A stretch of DNA of 64,000 nucleotides from Bettongia penicillata ogilbyi (taxonomy: Eukaryota; Chordata; Mammalia; Diprotodontia; Potoroidae), in assembly GCA_023548195.1 (NCBI GenBank), contig JAJHZJ010000336.1:248001-312000 (forward strand). The letters are read 5' to 3'. The notes beneath the pieces are model-generated. The model did not search any database. It saw only the letters and a list, made by a program, of their open reading frames with translations, and was not told the DNA's origin. A program made the position numbers and the translations under genes. Below are positions 23,202-33,680 of the stretch, one piece after another (the first letter of the stretch is position 1; every line of letters starts with the position of its first letter).

Positions 23202-23752
23202 GGCCTGAGATCAATTCATATTTTTCTTGGAGACTTTGGATGTAGGAGCTTTGACTTTGTTATCTTCTTCTGAGTATGTGTATTTTGATCTTCCTTATTA
23301 CCATAGTAACTTTATGTTCAGAATATTTTTTCTGTTGTTTGTTCATATTCCCAGACTATTACTTGACTTTTAACTCTTTGTTAAAGTAGAGTTCTGCTTC
23401 CAGTGTGGAAAGTGCACCATCCCAAGGTAAAGGGGTTTTGTTACGCTGTTTTCAGAGATAATTCTTGGGACCTGTAAGTTTTCAGTTCTTTCAAAGTGGT
23501 ATGATCTAAGGGAGAGGTGTTTACTACTCTCCTTTACCATGTGCTGGTCTGTGAGTGACCACAAGCTGTCTTTTCTGTCCTAGAACTGTGACCCCACAAT
23601 CTGGTATGGTAGTGCTCCTCCCTGCCCTTGAACTGCCACCCAGTACTGTGACCCTGACCTGAGTATGGGCAAAGAAACAGAGTCCTGCTTCAGTGCTAGC
23701 AAAGAGACTCCTATAACCTCCTTCTGACCAGTTGTTTGACCCCCTTACCACC

Positions 23753-24105
23753 TGTGGGCTGAGGAATACAGAGGCAGCAGCTACCACTGCTGATGCAGTC
23801 ATTCCCAAAGCTGCATCTGGTTTGCTGGGGCCAAGGCTGTGCTGGTGTGGTCTGCACTGGACTGTGCACCACTCTCACCCAGGTGCAACAGACCTTTTGT
23901 GATGGTCTTGTAAGTTGTTTTTAATGTCTGTGGGCTGAAAGTTTAAAAACCACCACTGCTGCCACTGATTCAGTCCCACTGAGAACTGCTCCTGCTTTGC
24001 TGGGGCCTGGTATGTGCTGGTGCAGCTGGCACTGGACTGCACTCCTCTCTCACCCTGGTATAACAGACTTTTCCCACCAACCCCCTAAAATGTCTTGGGT
24101 TGGAA
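23753..24105 (-). repeat. Tandem monomers in HAL1 5'UTR
   Basis: Two homologous units, 23753-23928 (176 bp) and 23929-24094 (166 bp), share in order TGTGGGCTGA, GATTCAGTC-type, TTTGCTGGGGCC, GTGCTGGTG, CACTGGACTG, ACTCTCACCC and AACAGAC. A partial third start (TGTCTTGGGTTGG) follows at 24091. Promoter monomers of this kind are known from some rodent L1 families. Confidence 0.8.
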
Positions 24106-24226
24106 ATTAGTTTCATTCTGTGGCTCTATAATTTGTTTAGTGTCATTACTTAGAGTTTAGAGTCATTATTTAAAGGTATTTGGAGGGTTTAGGGGAGAAC
24201 TCAGGCACATCTCTGCCTTTACTCTA

Positions 24227-24235
24227 CCATCTTGG
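24227..24235 (-). promoter_or_regulatory. YY1-type motif at HAL1 5' end
   Basis: CCATCTTGG on the plus strand (CCAAGATGG in element sense), about 10 bases inside the element. It is the same word and position as the YY1 site at the start of human L1. Confidence 0.6.
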
Positions 24236-24244
24236 TTCCACTTC

Positions 24245-24259
24245 TTTTCACTATATTTC
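24245..24259. repeat. Target-site duplication of HAL1 (5' side)
   Basis: TTTTCACTATATTTC; one mismatch to 20706-20720. Confidence 0.85.
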
Positions 24260-25114
24260 GAATTTTCCCAGAATAGTTTAAAATGATGACCCCATTCCCC
24301 ATTGCCTTCTCATGTTAATCTCAATTATATTTTGTCTCAGTTTAGGATTCTTTATGCCATTCCACTCACCCAGTTTTTTTTTTTCCATTTTTAAAAATAT
24401 TTTCATAACATGGCTGAACAAGCACCCTTTCATAAGTTTCTCCCATAGGTTCTCTTGAGAGTAATTTCTTACATGTTTTTAATGTAGATCTTATTATTAT
24501 ATATTTAATTCTAGAGTGTAGTTCATTGATATTTTGCTTGTAATATTAAATCTACAGACATTTATTTTGTAAACATTAAAAATTTTGTTATATTGCTTCA
24601 ACCAAGCCATGTGCCTAGGCTATCTCTCTATTTGGAGGGTTCTTTCTACCTTTCTGCCATGGAGTGAACACTCCAATGAAAGTGGGAAGACCTGAAATCT
24701 ATCTGTCAGCTCCTAAATTCCAAGGCAGCATGGTACAATGCAATTGTGCCCCATCTGTGGAATGTGGATCCGTGAGAGACTGCACAGTTATTGCATGTTG
24801 TCTCAGAACTCACATATGAGCAAGGATTGTCATTCTGTAGATTGAATAATGTCTTGCATGAATATTACTATATTTCAAATGTGGATAGATCCTGAAGTCA
24901 ATAATAGAAAATAAATTTAATTAGAAGCACTATTAAATTAGTAACTTTTTTCATTATGCATTTTCTCAGTTATTAAATAATAATAGTATAATTGTACCAT
25001 GCTAGGGATGATAATCGGGACTAGTCTGTGATTTCATTGGCTTAGGGAACCCATCGAGATGAGAATATTCCTTTTACTAAAGCACCTACTCTGCAGTATA
25101 TCATCCTAGAAAAT
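24260..25114. other. No gene recognised
   Basis: AT-rich unique DNA, no repeat named. Confidence 0.5.
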
Positions 25115-25250
25115 TGCTTGGAATATTGATAAGTTAAATGAATTGTCGAGAGTCACAAAATCAGCATATCCAAGACATAAGACTTTAACCCATGCCTTCC
25201 CGACTTAGAGGAAAGTCTCTCTATTCACTGCTCCATGCTGTCTCTTCTTA
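25115..25250 (-). mobile_element. MIR SINE, head half
   Basis: Antisense: AATTGTCGAGAGTCACAAAA, then 'GACTTTAACCCATGCCTTCC' and TCACTGCTCCATGCTGTCTC. Confidence 0.72.
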
Positions 25251-25329
25251 TATTATAATCTTACATGACTATACAATTGTTTGATGTTGCAAAAGGGCCT
25301 GCACACTCAAAAAGATTAGGAATTATAGG

Positions 25330-25500
25330 AATAGTAGTAAAGGCCCTTGATTTAGTGTGACTAGACTTGTGTTTAAACTTTGCTTCTACATACTACCTAT
25401 GTGATACTAAGAAAATCACTTGATCTTTCTATGCTTCAGTAGTATTTGTAAAATGAGGAAGTTAGATTAGAGATGCTATCATAGGTCACTTTCAACTCCA
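25330..25500 (+). mobile_element. MIR-type SINE
   Basis: Sense CORE wording: CTACCTATGTGATACTAAG, AAAATCACTTGATCTTTC, TGTAAAATGAGGAAGTTAGA, then CACTTTCAACTCCACCTTC. Confidence 0.75.
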
Positions 25501-25989
25501 CCTTCTATAAGCCTAAAATATTGGGCTAATGAGGGATTTCTAGTTGACGAGGTTGTGAAAAAGTCAAGGAGACCATACACTCCATGACAGTTAATGGCAG
25601 GGACAATCCAAAGCAATCCCAACATCCATGTGTTCCTGTGAATTAGGAAAGCAGGGCCAGCCAGCACACGGTCAAGTTTAAAATGTGTTTGTATGTGTCT
25701 GTGCGATCTTTGAGCATGACAAATTACATTCATATACATACATACAATTGCCTTGTCAAACTTGACTTCTCAACTATCTTCTGGAACTAAATTTTTACTA
25801 CCTGAAATGCCATGCCTTGCTCCTCAGATCCTGTTGTAAATCTCTGGTTGAATGGATTTCAAACTAAAACACAGCCTCTTGGCCCTGTCTAACTAATCAA
25901 CTTGTCTGCTTGATCCCCTAATAACTGCCCTGAGGCAATTACTCCTCTATGCTAGAATTTCCTGTTTGCCTTCTACTCCTGGGATAATA
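25501..25989. other. No gene recognised
   Basis: Unique DNA. The 86-codon minus-strand frame at 25479-25739 has no domain. Confidence 0.5.
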
Positions 25990-26090
25990 CAGTCAACAAA
26001 CATTTATTAAGCCTTTACTATACACCAAACACTATTTCTTTGTTTTTCCTCAAGAAGCTTTAATATTAAGGAAAGAATTACTCTTGATTC
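25990..26090 (-). mobile_element. L2/MIR-type 3' tail
   Basis: Antisense tail GTCAACAAACATTTATTAAG, then CTATACACCAAACACTATTTC and CAAGAAGCTTTAATATTAAG. Confidence 0.72.
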
Positions 26091-26134
26091 ATGCATCTTA
26101 CCTATTCACATGTCCTAGCTGGACCAACAAAGGA

Positions 26135-26350
26135 CTGGTTCCAATGTCAGACTACATCAGATAGCTCAGGTTTGTGTTCTGGCTCCCACACTCACTAGGT
26201 TTATGAATATGAACCAATCTCTTGACTTCTCTGAGTCTCCTTTTCCTCACTTTTCACTTTTAAACAGGAAATAAGTTTATTCTACCTACTTTTCACATTT
26301 ATTTTGAGGAAAGCACTTTGTAAATCATAAAGAACATCATAAATATGAAC
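26135..26350 (+). mobile_element. MIR-type SINE
   Basis: GGCTCCCACACTCACTAGG, CTTGACTTCTCTGAGTCTCC, then a 3' part AAAGCACTTTGTAAATCATA and AACATCATAAATATGAACC. Confidence 0.72.
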
Positions 26351-26519
26351 CATTGTCAATTTTTGTGAAAATCATTTTAAAGATCATATGTGCCTTGTTA
26401 AGATAATATCTAAATATCTGGGGTGTTTTGCTATTATAAATGATTTTTCCTTATTTTTACTAATGATCTAGATCTAAAGATCTAAAATATTTATTTTTGT
26501 TTTCTCTTTTATTCTGCCA

Positions 26520-26690
26520 CATCTGGAATAAGAAAACCTGAGTTCAAATCCTGACTTGACTACTTTCTACCAATGTTTAAGTGGGAACAAGTTGCTTTAG
26601 GACTCTGGGCCTTTGTTCCCTCATCTCTAAAGTGAGGGAGTTAGGCTAGAAGGCAGTCAAGGTCCCTTTAGCTCTACATCGGTGATTATA
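26520..26690 (+). mobile_element. MIR-type SINE
   Basis: B box 'CCTGAGTTCAAATCCTGAC', CTCATCTCTAAAGTGAGGGA and the terminal 'AAGGTCCCTTTAGCTCTAC'. Confidence 0.8.
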
Positions 26691-27114
26691 TAACAATTAA
26701 TTTTTTTTGTCCTTTGGAATTATCTAGATATGCAATTATGTCATAGAGGCAATTTAATCCTTTCAGTCATAATTTTAGTTCCTTTTCCACATCGTATTGC
26801 TACAGTTACTATTGCTATGTCAGAGGGCACTTGTAACAATGGGAAGTCCCCTACTTTATACCTGTTTTTAGTGGGAATGCCTCTAATATATCTGTATTTC
26901 ATAAACTGTTAGGCTTTATTTTCAAATAGATAACTGCCATTATGTTAAGGAAAAATCTCCTATCCTTATGCTTTTTTTCAACATTTTTAATGTAAGCAAA
27001 TGCCATTTTCCCAAAGCCCTTTTCTGAGTCCACTGACATAAACCCTCTTTACTTCTCAAAAATTAGCCTTGCCCACAGACTTTCCTAATGAGCAGGTTCC
27101 TGCACATTGCCAGT
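26691..27114. other. No gene recognised
   Basis: Unique DNA. The 60-codon frame at 26730-26912 has no domain. Confidence 0.5.
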
Positions 27115-27310
27115 CAGCACTTAAACACCGTCGTAGTAAAGGATGGCGCCTACATGGTGTTCACTTTATCAAGGTTTATGAAGCGTGCATTATAAAAATA
27201 CCTCAGCCATAAGGCTTTTATACCTTGGCAGTCAGTTCCATATAATCCCATAAAATCCCAGCAATCTTTAAGTATTAAAGGTGACTTTCACTCGGATATT
27301 TATTATTGGA
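27115..27310. promoter_or_regulatory. Candidate conserved non-coding block
   Basis: Repeat-free, with five CpGs in about 180 bases (for example ACCGTCG at about 27127 and GGCGCC at 27145) in a CpG-poor window. It has homeodomain-type AT words such as CATTATAAAAATACC and CCATAAGGCTTTTATACC. Coding potential is absent. Regulatory function is inferred from composition only. Confidence 0.25.
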
Positions 27311-28084
27311 TAATGAAAAATGAGACAGAAATCCTTAGAAACCCTGGGCAACGAAGCAGACTAAAAGTACTTCTGAAGCTTTTAATAATCAGACCTTCCC
27401 AGTTTGCTGGAGGCAGTACAGACCTCTTGGGACCTTTCATATAAACCTTCAATGTGCAGAGGACTGCATGAACATTTTTATATCCAGGTGGTGATTTCAC
27501 TTCAGGCCGATGCAATAGGCATGTAAAAGTACCCACTATGTGCCAAGCAGGTCCTAGGAATACAGAAACAATGTGAAAACAGCCTGAGTACCTGTTCTAC
27601 TTGGAGGTAGGTGAGTAGGTATGGAATATGTGAATAGAAGAGTATGCCCATGGTCATTTGAAGAGGGAGAGAGAACAAAAAACTAGGGAACACAGAAAAA
27701 AATTCCTAAGAAGTGACACATGATCCACTTTAGTTAAGCACTAAAGAAATTCGAAAAATTGGAATTGAGGATAGAGTACATTCTGGGCATGAACAGCCTA
27801 TGAAAATGTGTGGAGGGGATGCAGGGTTTGAGGAATAGGAAGCAGGCCCATTTAGCTGAAGGGTAGAGTATAAAGAAGTGCCATGTGAAAAAAAATCTAG
27901 AAAGGTAGGCAGGAGCCGAAAAAAACATCATTCTGAAGGCAACCAACTGGTCATGAGGTTTTATACTTTGCCCACCCTGGAAACTACCAGAGGGCAGGAA
28001 CACTTGAAAGCTCCCAACAGCAGCCAGTATTAGACACACTGGGACTTGGTCCATGCTCAAATTCCAAGGCACAGCAGTTTCACA
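27311..28084. other. No gene recognised
   Basis: 27528-27575 looks like a short antisense LINE tail (CACTATGTGCCAAGCAGGTC). The 112-codon minus-strand frame at 27734-28072 has no domain I recognise. Confidence 0.45.
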
Positions 28085-28200
28085 GAAATTATAAACTCAT
28101 AACCTCTAAGAAGAAAAAACTTGGAAATCATCTTATCCCTTACACTGAGAAGGAAATTGAGGCTCAGAGTTTGGCGGGGCTTAATTATGCTTAAATCCCC
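28085..28200 (-). mobile_element. MIR3-like SINE fragment
   Basis: Antisense: CTTGGAAATCATCTTATCCC, ACTGAGAAGGAAATTGAGGC, TCAGAGTTTGGCGGGGC. Confidence 0.6.
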
Positions 28201-29644
28201 ACTGACAAACACTTCTCTTGCTCTAATTCTTGGCAGTTCCATGGTAACTCAGTGGAGCCATATATTCCCCCATTGGGAATGTGACCAGCAAGAGATTCAG
28301 AGGTTCACATGGAGGGAAATGGTGTGTTTAATGAAGACAAAACCAATCAGATGCCAAGCACTTGAGGAGTAAAAAGCTAAGCCCTTGGGACGAACGTACC
28401 TACCAAGAACAAGGGCACCAGTAAGTTAAATGTCCCTCTATAAGACACAACATGATTCCCGCATACCACTGCAGAAGTGGGATGCCCGCCTTGTTCCTAC
28501 ATTAGCTTTATTCTCTATGCAAGATTCCCCTACAAAATGTATGCACCTTTTCCCTAAACCTTCTAGATTATAAAGTTGCTATATATTGCCTGTTTACTGG
28601 CAGTATTGCACTGCCACAATTAACATAAACTATAGAACAATTAGTGGCTTCTGCAGTCTTCTACCCTCTGTTTCCGAAATGGAAATGAGCCAGAATGAGC
28701 AGTTCTCTTTGCTGGTCAATAGAAACATTTGTGGATTCTATACTTGTTGCAATCTGTTTCTTAGCTCCAGTTACTGAGTGCTGCTGTTGTCTACATTAAG
28801 GTAACAATTTGGGGAGACAATTTAAAGATTTGGCATAAATGAGCGTATATGTAAGTCCTATAGATATAAACAGATTGGGAAACTAAGATCTAATCTAAAA
28901 GGAGCCAATTCATCAACTCCAGTGCAAATAGGAAAACTTCAAAAACACTAGCCAGATTTGCCTCTGTACGAAAAGAGATTTGAAAATGGTCAAAAGGGAT
29001 GAACAGATACATCTAATCCAGGTAGAATCAAGGACACCTAGGCTTAGCGAAAGAGAGCTTGGGATACTTTTCAGCACCATGAGGTTCTGGAGTCATCAGG
29101 GTTAGTCAAGTACAATGACATACAGCAGGCTTTAAGGGATGATGCCCTAGCTTGATCTCATCCCAGAAACATAATCACTATTTCCTTTTCAGGATCTTCT
29201 GATCCTTAGAAGATTTGATGGCTGCTTCTGTTGCTGGGTTCTGATAATCTTCTTTTTGTCTTTGATCACCAGCTTCTATGTACTTTTTGGGTTTTGACTG
29301 TTTACCCACTTTTGAATACTAGCTAGTCACACCATCCTACCGTTATTTTTGACAGTCTTCTCACTTTGACCTAATGCTATCTCAATCTACACCACTCATC
29401 TCATACTTCTGGTTTCCTGCCCTGTATCCTCAATTGATAGGAACTCACAATTCAGTCTAAAACTCCAACATGTTACCACTGTAACATATAATAAATATGT
29501 TCCTGAAAAAAGTATGTAAGTTGAATTTCCATACATTACATCCCTTTCACCAACTGAATTGCATTTGAATTTAAGTGAAGCTATGGTTCATTCTGCACCT
29601 TCAAAGAGTTATTTTTGTTTTAAGTTGTTCTGTTCCTTTCACAT
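28201..29644. other. Mostly unique DNA, no gene recognised
   Basis: No repeat family recognised over 1.4 kb. Short frames at 28121-28372 and 28586-28777 have no domains. Confidence 0.5.
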
Positions 29645-29815
29645 AATTCAAAGACCATTATTTTACAGATAAGGAAACTAAAGAACAGGGAGATTGGTGG
29701 CTTGCCTGTGGTCGCAAAGGTAGGAAACATCAGAGACAGAATTTGAGCCTTGTATCTTTGATCTCAGGAATAGTCCTGGTTGGACTTTACCACACCTAGT
29801 GCTTACAGTTAATTA
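29645..29815 (-). mobile_element. MIR SINE
   Basis: Antisense: ATTATTTTACAGATAAGGAA, GTGGCTTGCCTGTGGTCGC, then 'CAGAATTTGAGCCTTGTAT'. Confidence 0.78.
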
Positions 29816-29869
29816 TCTACAAACATAAACACTTACATGTATTAAGGGCAAATAAAAAAAAGCATGCTT

Positions 29870-29960
29870 GGGTAAATTCTATGGTAATAAAATAAATCAC
29901 AGGGCATTCCACAGGACAAACACTTAATAAATATTTGCTAAGTGAATTAATGAATCAAGT
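29870..29960 (+). mobile_element. L2/MIR-type 3' tail
   Basis: GGGCATTCCACAGGACAAAC then ACTTAATAAATATTTGCTAA, ending GAATTAATGAAT. Confidence 0.55.
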
Positions 29961-31074
29961 CATTCATATTCTTTAATTTATGTTTTGTAAGTTTATGTTT
30001 TTTTGCATTGAGTTTTCTTACCTAAAGCTACACACTTGTGGTAAGAATCCATTCTGCAAACAACAAGGAACAAAGAGCCTTGATCTCTTGCCTAAGTCGG
30101 ACTGCTGTCTCAAGATTCTATTTATTAAGTGGCATGAGTTGAGAAAATAGAATGAAATGCTTCAAGGCGTTCCAAGAGAAATCCTAAAACTTTCCAATAA
30201 GTATAAGATGGTAGTCACATTTAACTTCTTTTTTTAATGCAACATACTTTCAAGCCCTGAGAGAATCCCTTCTTTTCTGTAAGTGTTTCACTCTCTTACT
30301 GAGAAAAATAATTCAGTTCATCTATCATTCCCCTGAAATGCCAATTCAAACTAAAGGGCTGACTTCCCCGCTCAAGCTACTTCCAAAACTATTTCTCTTT
30401 CCCTATGGTATATAAGCAAGAGCCCCCACCACTCCCTATCCCTCCCTGCAGACCCACAAACACACATATCAGGATCTGAAGAAAACATAGCAATTTAAAA
30501 TCAAAGGCAAACATAGCAATTTTAAACACAGCCAACTCTCAATTTTCTGTGTCTTTTGGGGAGTGGGTGCACTGAAGAGACCTATTGATTTTTAAACGTG
30601 GAAGAAAAACAAATCCAGCTTTGTCTACTTTTAGTTATCAATGCCAGTGGAGGAGAACTGAAGAATTCATCATCTGAAACAGTGGATGATCAAAGAGTGC
30701 CTTAACTTGGCATGGAAAGGCAATAAGTGACATTTATGTAATTCAATTTGCTTCAATTTCACAAATATTTCTTAAATATCTAATATGTGTAGGGACTAAT
30801 TTATGCTGGATCTTTGATCGCACTGAATTGATAATCTAGGAGGAGGCTACAAGCAATATACAAATATAAACGCCAAACTGAAACTCTTGTCATGACAAGA
30901 AAACCCACTTTACTGTAATTTCCTTTATGAAGCAGCAAAAGAATTTATTTTGTACAGAGTCATAAAGCAAGTCAGCATGAAGTAATAGTCAATAGCATGA
31001 AGAGTTGGTAGCATGAGATCCAGCCTCTAGGGTTTGGGGATGGAATAGGTTAGAATTACGCATACAGAGTAACT
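29961..31074. other. No gene recognised
   Basis: Unique DNA. A weak antisense LINE-tail resemblance at 30745-30860 was not called. Confidence 0.5.
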
Positions 31075-31400
31075 AAAATATCCTTACTCTTTGACCCACA
31101 GATTCTGCTAATATGGATGGAATACTCAACTGACAAAGTATACTGATAAACATTGACAAAAAATAAGGTATCTATCTAGACTATGAAAGTTACAACAGTA
31201 TTTTTGTGGTACCAAAGAAATGGGGTGAGAGTATATACTTGTTAATCCGTGAATGCCTAAACAAATTGTTGTACATAAATGTAATGGAATATTACTGAAT
31301 TCCAAGAAACAATGAATATGGTAAATAGGGAAAGCATGGAAAGTCTTATATAAGTCAACGCAAAAGTGAAGTCAGCATAGACAAGAAAAAAATACGCAAA
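31075..31400 (+). mobile_element. L1/HAL1 3' fragment, left part
   Basis: Sense ORF2 C-terminus: 'CCTTACTCTTTGACCCACAG', GCTAATATGGATGGAATACTC, 'ACAGTATTTTTGTGGTACC' and ATAAATGTAATGGAATATTAC, paralleling 43.44-43.64 kb in the full L1. It resumes at 31953 after two SINE insertions. Confidence 0.75.
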
Positions 31401-31411
31401 ATGACTAAATA

Positions 31412-31672
31412 TAATGATAGCTAGCATTTATATAGTACTTGATGGCTTACAATGTGCTTTACAAACATCTCATTTTATCTCTACGACAACCCTATGAGGT
31501 AGGTTTTTATAGTTTAAATTTATAGCTGAGGACACTAAGATAGGCAGAAGTTAACTGGCTTTTCCAGCATCACATAGCTTGTAAATGTCTGTGGTCCCAT
31601 TTGAACTCAAGTTTTCCTGACTACAGGTCCAGAGCTTTATGCAATATGCCATCTAGCTGGCTCACCAAGCTG
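31412..31672 (-). mobile_element. MIR SINE inserted in L1
   Basis: Antisense: GATAGCTAGCATTTATATAG, CTCTACGACAACCCTATGAG, CATTTGAACTCAAGTTTTCC, ATGCCATCTAGCTGG. Confidence 0.87.
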
Positions 31673-31711
31673 CCTCAGGGTAGTTATAGTGATGAAAACA
31701 GAAAAAAGGTC

Positions 31712-31952
31712 TGCTGGATGGTGTAATAGATAGAGGGCCAGGCCATGAGTCAGGAAGACCTGAATTCAAATCTGACCTCAGGCCCTCACTAGCTGTGTGA
31801 CACTACACAAGTCATTTAACCCTATTTGCCTGAGTTTCCTCATCTGTAAAATGAGCTGCAGAAGGAGGTGGAGAACAATTCCAGTATCTTTGCCAAGGAA
31901 ACCCCAAAATGGACCACAAAGAGCTGAACGTGACAGGAACAAGTAAGTTCAA
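31712..31952 (+). mobile_element. WSINE-type SINE inserted in L1
   Basis: GATGGTGTAATAGATAGAGG, CAGGAAGACCTGAATTCAAA, TAGCTGTGTGACACTACAC, AAAATGAGCTGCAGAAGGAG and the tail TCCAGTATCTTTGCCAAGG, GAGCTGAACGTGACAGG. Confidence 0.9.
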
Positions 31953-32245
31953 TAAAAATAGAAAGAACAGCCTTAACACACTAGGAAACGGATTTTTAAA
32001 ATTATAATGAGCAAGTTCAGTCCAATGAAATGACAGAGAAGAAGTCTTCCCTTCCCATTTGAAGAGGTAAGAGTCCATAGACCTGCAAACTACATATGAC
32101 ATCAGGAGTTTTGGATGGGTTGACTGTTTTTGTAGATGGCTTTTATAGATTTTATCATTTCTATGTATTTCTCCTTCCTTTTTTGAAGCTGAGATGGGGG
32201 AAATATAGACAGAAATGTATGTGATGCAAAAATAAACAGATTTTT
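31953..32245 (+). mobile_element. L1/HAL1 3' fragment, right part
   Basis: AAAATAGAAAGAACAGCC resumes the L1 3'UTR. It ends ATGCAAAAATAAACAGATTT with an A-rich tail near 32245. Confidence 0.62.
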
Positions 32246-32964
32246 AAAAAGATCTCAATAAAAAAAGCTTATTGAGAGCAGTGTGGATAGAAATCTAGTG
32301 TTGTCATCTAAGTGCTCAAGGTTAATGAAATGGCCAGAGATACTAAGCAGATAGAGATTAGTGCCATGAGTCAGAGGATATGAGAGACGTTGGCATAATC
32401 TAAAGTTGTTATAAGTGGCCTGAATAAGTTCGAGGTGTGGATTCCAAGAAGTCCGTGGGTCAGTATGAGTACAGAAGATCGTTATTGTCATTAAGAGAAA
32501 CTATCATATATGAGAGCAAGAAAAATAAGTGCTGGGGCCTGTTAGAAACTCCTATATTCCATTAGTGCTCCAAGTCCTGAGGTTTTGAGAAGCTACGGTA
32601 CCTCCTGAGTACCCTCCCAAGGGAGAATATTAGCATCTGAGAAGTGATAATGGAAGAGTATTATTTCTGCATGCCTGGGATGGAGACTGTAAATGGACAA
32701 TGAGTTAGAAGCAAAGTTGAACAGGAGAATGGACTAGATGTTTTTGGGAAAATTGCAATGTTTACATAGTGACCCCAATCTTCTCATGCTGCTATACCGA
32801 ATAAGAAACAAGAAAGTTAGAGCAGCACTTTAATGATGTCTAAATATTATGATGTTTAAAGAAATAAAAATCCATCCTCTTTATACCAAAGTTCTATCTA
32901 TGGTGCTGTATGTCAGTAGAAAGGGAAGAGAAGGGAATACACATCTGGTACGTGATCCACCAGG
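32246..32964. other. No gene recognised
   Basis: Unique DNA, no domain-bearing frame. Confidence 0.5.
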
Positions 32965-33218
32965 GGTAGCTAGGTAGTGCAGAGGATGCTGGGCCTGGAG
33001 TCAGAAAAACTCATCTTTGTGAGTTCAGATCTGGCCTCAGACACTTATAAGCTGTATAAGCCTGGGCAAGTCACTTAACACTGTTTGCTTCAGCTTCTTT
33101 ATCTGTAAAATAAGCAGAAGAAATGGCAAATCATTCCAGTATCTTTGCCCAAAAAATATCAAATGGGGTTACAAAGAGGCAGATATGACAGAAAACAATG
33201 CAACAACGAAAAGTACCT
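32965..33218 (+). mobile_element. WSINE-type SINE
   Basis: Complete head GGGGTAGCTAGGTAGTGCAG, body 'GCCTGGAGTCAGAAAAACTC', 'TGGGCAAGTCACTTAACAC', tail CATTCCAGTATCTTTGCCC and CAGATATGACAGAAAAC. Confidence 0.92.
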
Positions 33219-33221
33219 GCT

Positions 33222-33435
33222 GTAGGGGCAGCAGAGCATTGGGCCTAGAATCAGGAAGATCTGTGTTCAAATCTGGCCTCAGACCCTTAGTAGTTTTGTT
33301 AACCCTTATTTGCCTCAATTCCTCATCTGTAAAATGACATAGAGAAGGAAATGGCAAACTGCTCCAGTATCTTTGCCAAGAAAAACTCATGGACAAGTCC
33401 ATGGGGTCAAAAAGAGTCAGACACAACTGAACACC
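33222..33435 (+). mobile_element. WSINE-type SINE
   Basis: GGGGCAGCAGAGCATTGGGC, 'GTTCAAATCTGGCCTCAGAC', CTGCTCCAGTATCTTTGCC and AGAGTCAGACACAACTGAAC. Confidence 0.92.
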
Positions 33436-33437
33436 AG

Positions 33438-33680
33438 CATCAGGTACCTAATACGTAATGGGCACTGCACTGAGGCCTTTACAAATGTTATCAGATTTGA
33501 TCCTCATAACAACCATAGGAGGTAGATGGCATTATTTCCATTTTACAGTTCAAGATAACTGATGGAGTGACTTGCCCAGGATCACACAGCTAAAAAATGA
33601 CTAAGGCTGGATTGTAATTCAGGTCTTCTTGACTCCAAAACCATCAGTTTATGCCTTGTGCCACCTAGTTACCTCCAGTA
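33438..33680 (-). mobile_element. MIR SINE
   Basis: Antisense: TTATCAGATTTGATCCTCAT, CCATTTTACAGTTCAAGATA, GACTTGCCCAGGATCACACA, GCCACCTAGTTACC. Confidence 0.88.

Larger units (their letters stand above)
20721..24244 (-). mobile_element. Full-length HAL1 (half-LINE) retrotransposon
   Basis: A 3.5-kb element on the minus strand, bounded by a 15-bp duplication. From its 5' end (24244): 5'UTR with a YY1-type motif and two tandem monomers, ORF1 (decayed), a GA-rich spacer, a short ORF2 C-terminal piece, and a 3'UTR (TTTTCTTTCACAACATGAC-type) ending A-rich near 20721. The endonuclease and reverse transcriptase are absent: the spacer joins directly to the 'KGLISQTYRDLSQIY' region. HAL1 is a known non-autonomous L1 lineage in mammals, and needs L1 enzymes in trans. 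Intact ends plus a duplication mean it moved in this shortened form, not that it decayed from a full L1. Confidence 0.87.

Noticed and set aside
32965..33435. tRNA genes suggested by A- and B-box-like sequence
   Set aside because: These are heads of tRNA-derived SINEs; there is no cloverleaf with a complete acceptor stem.
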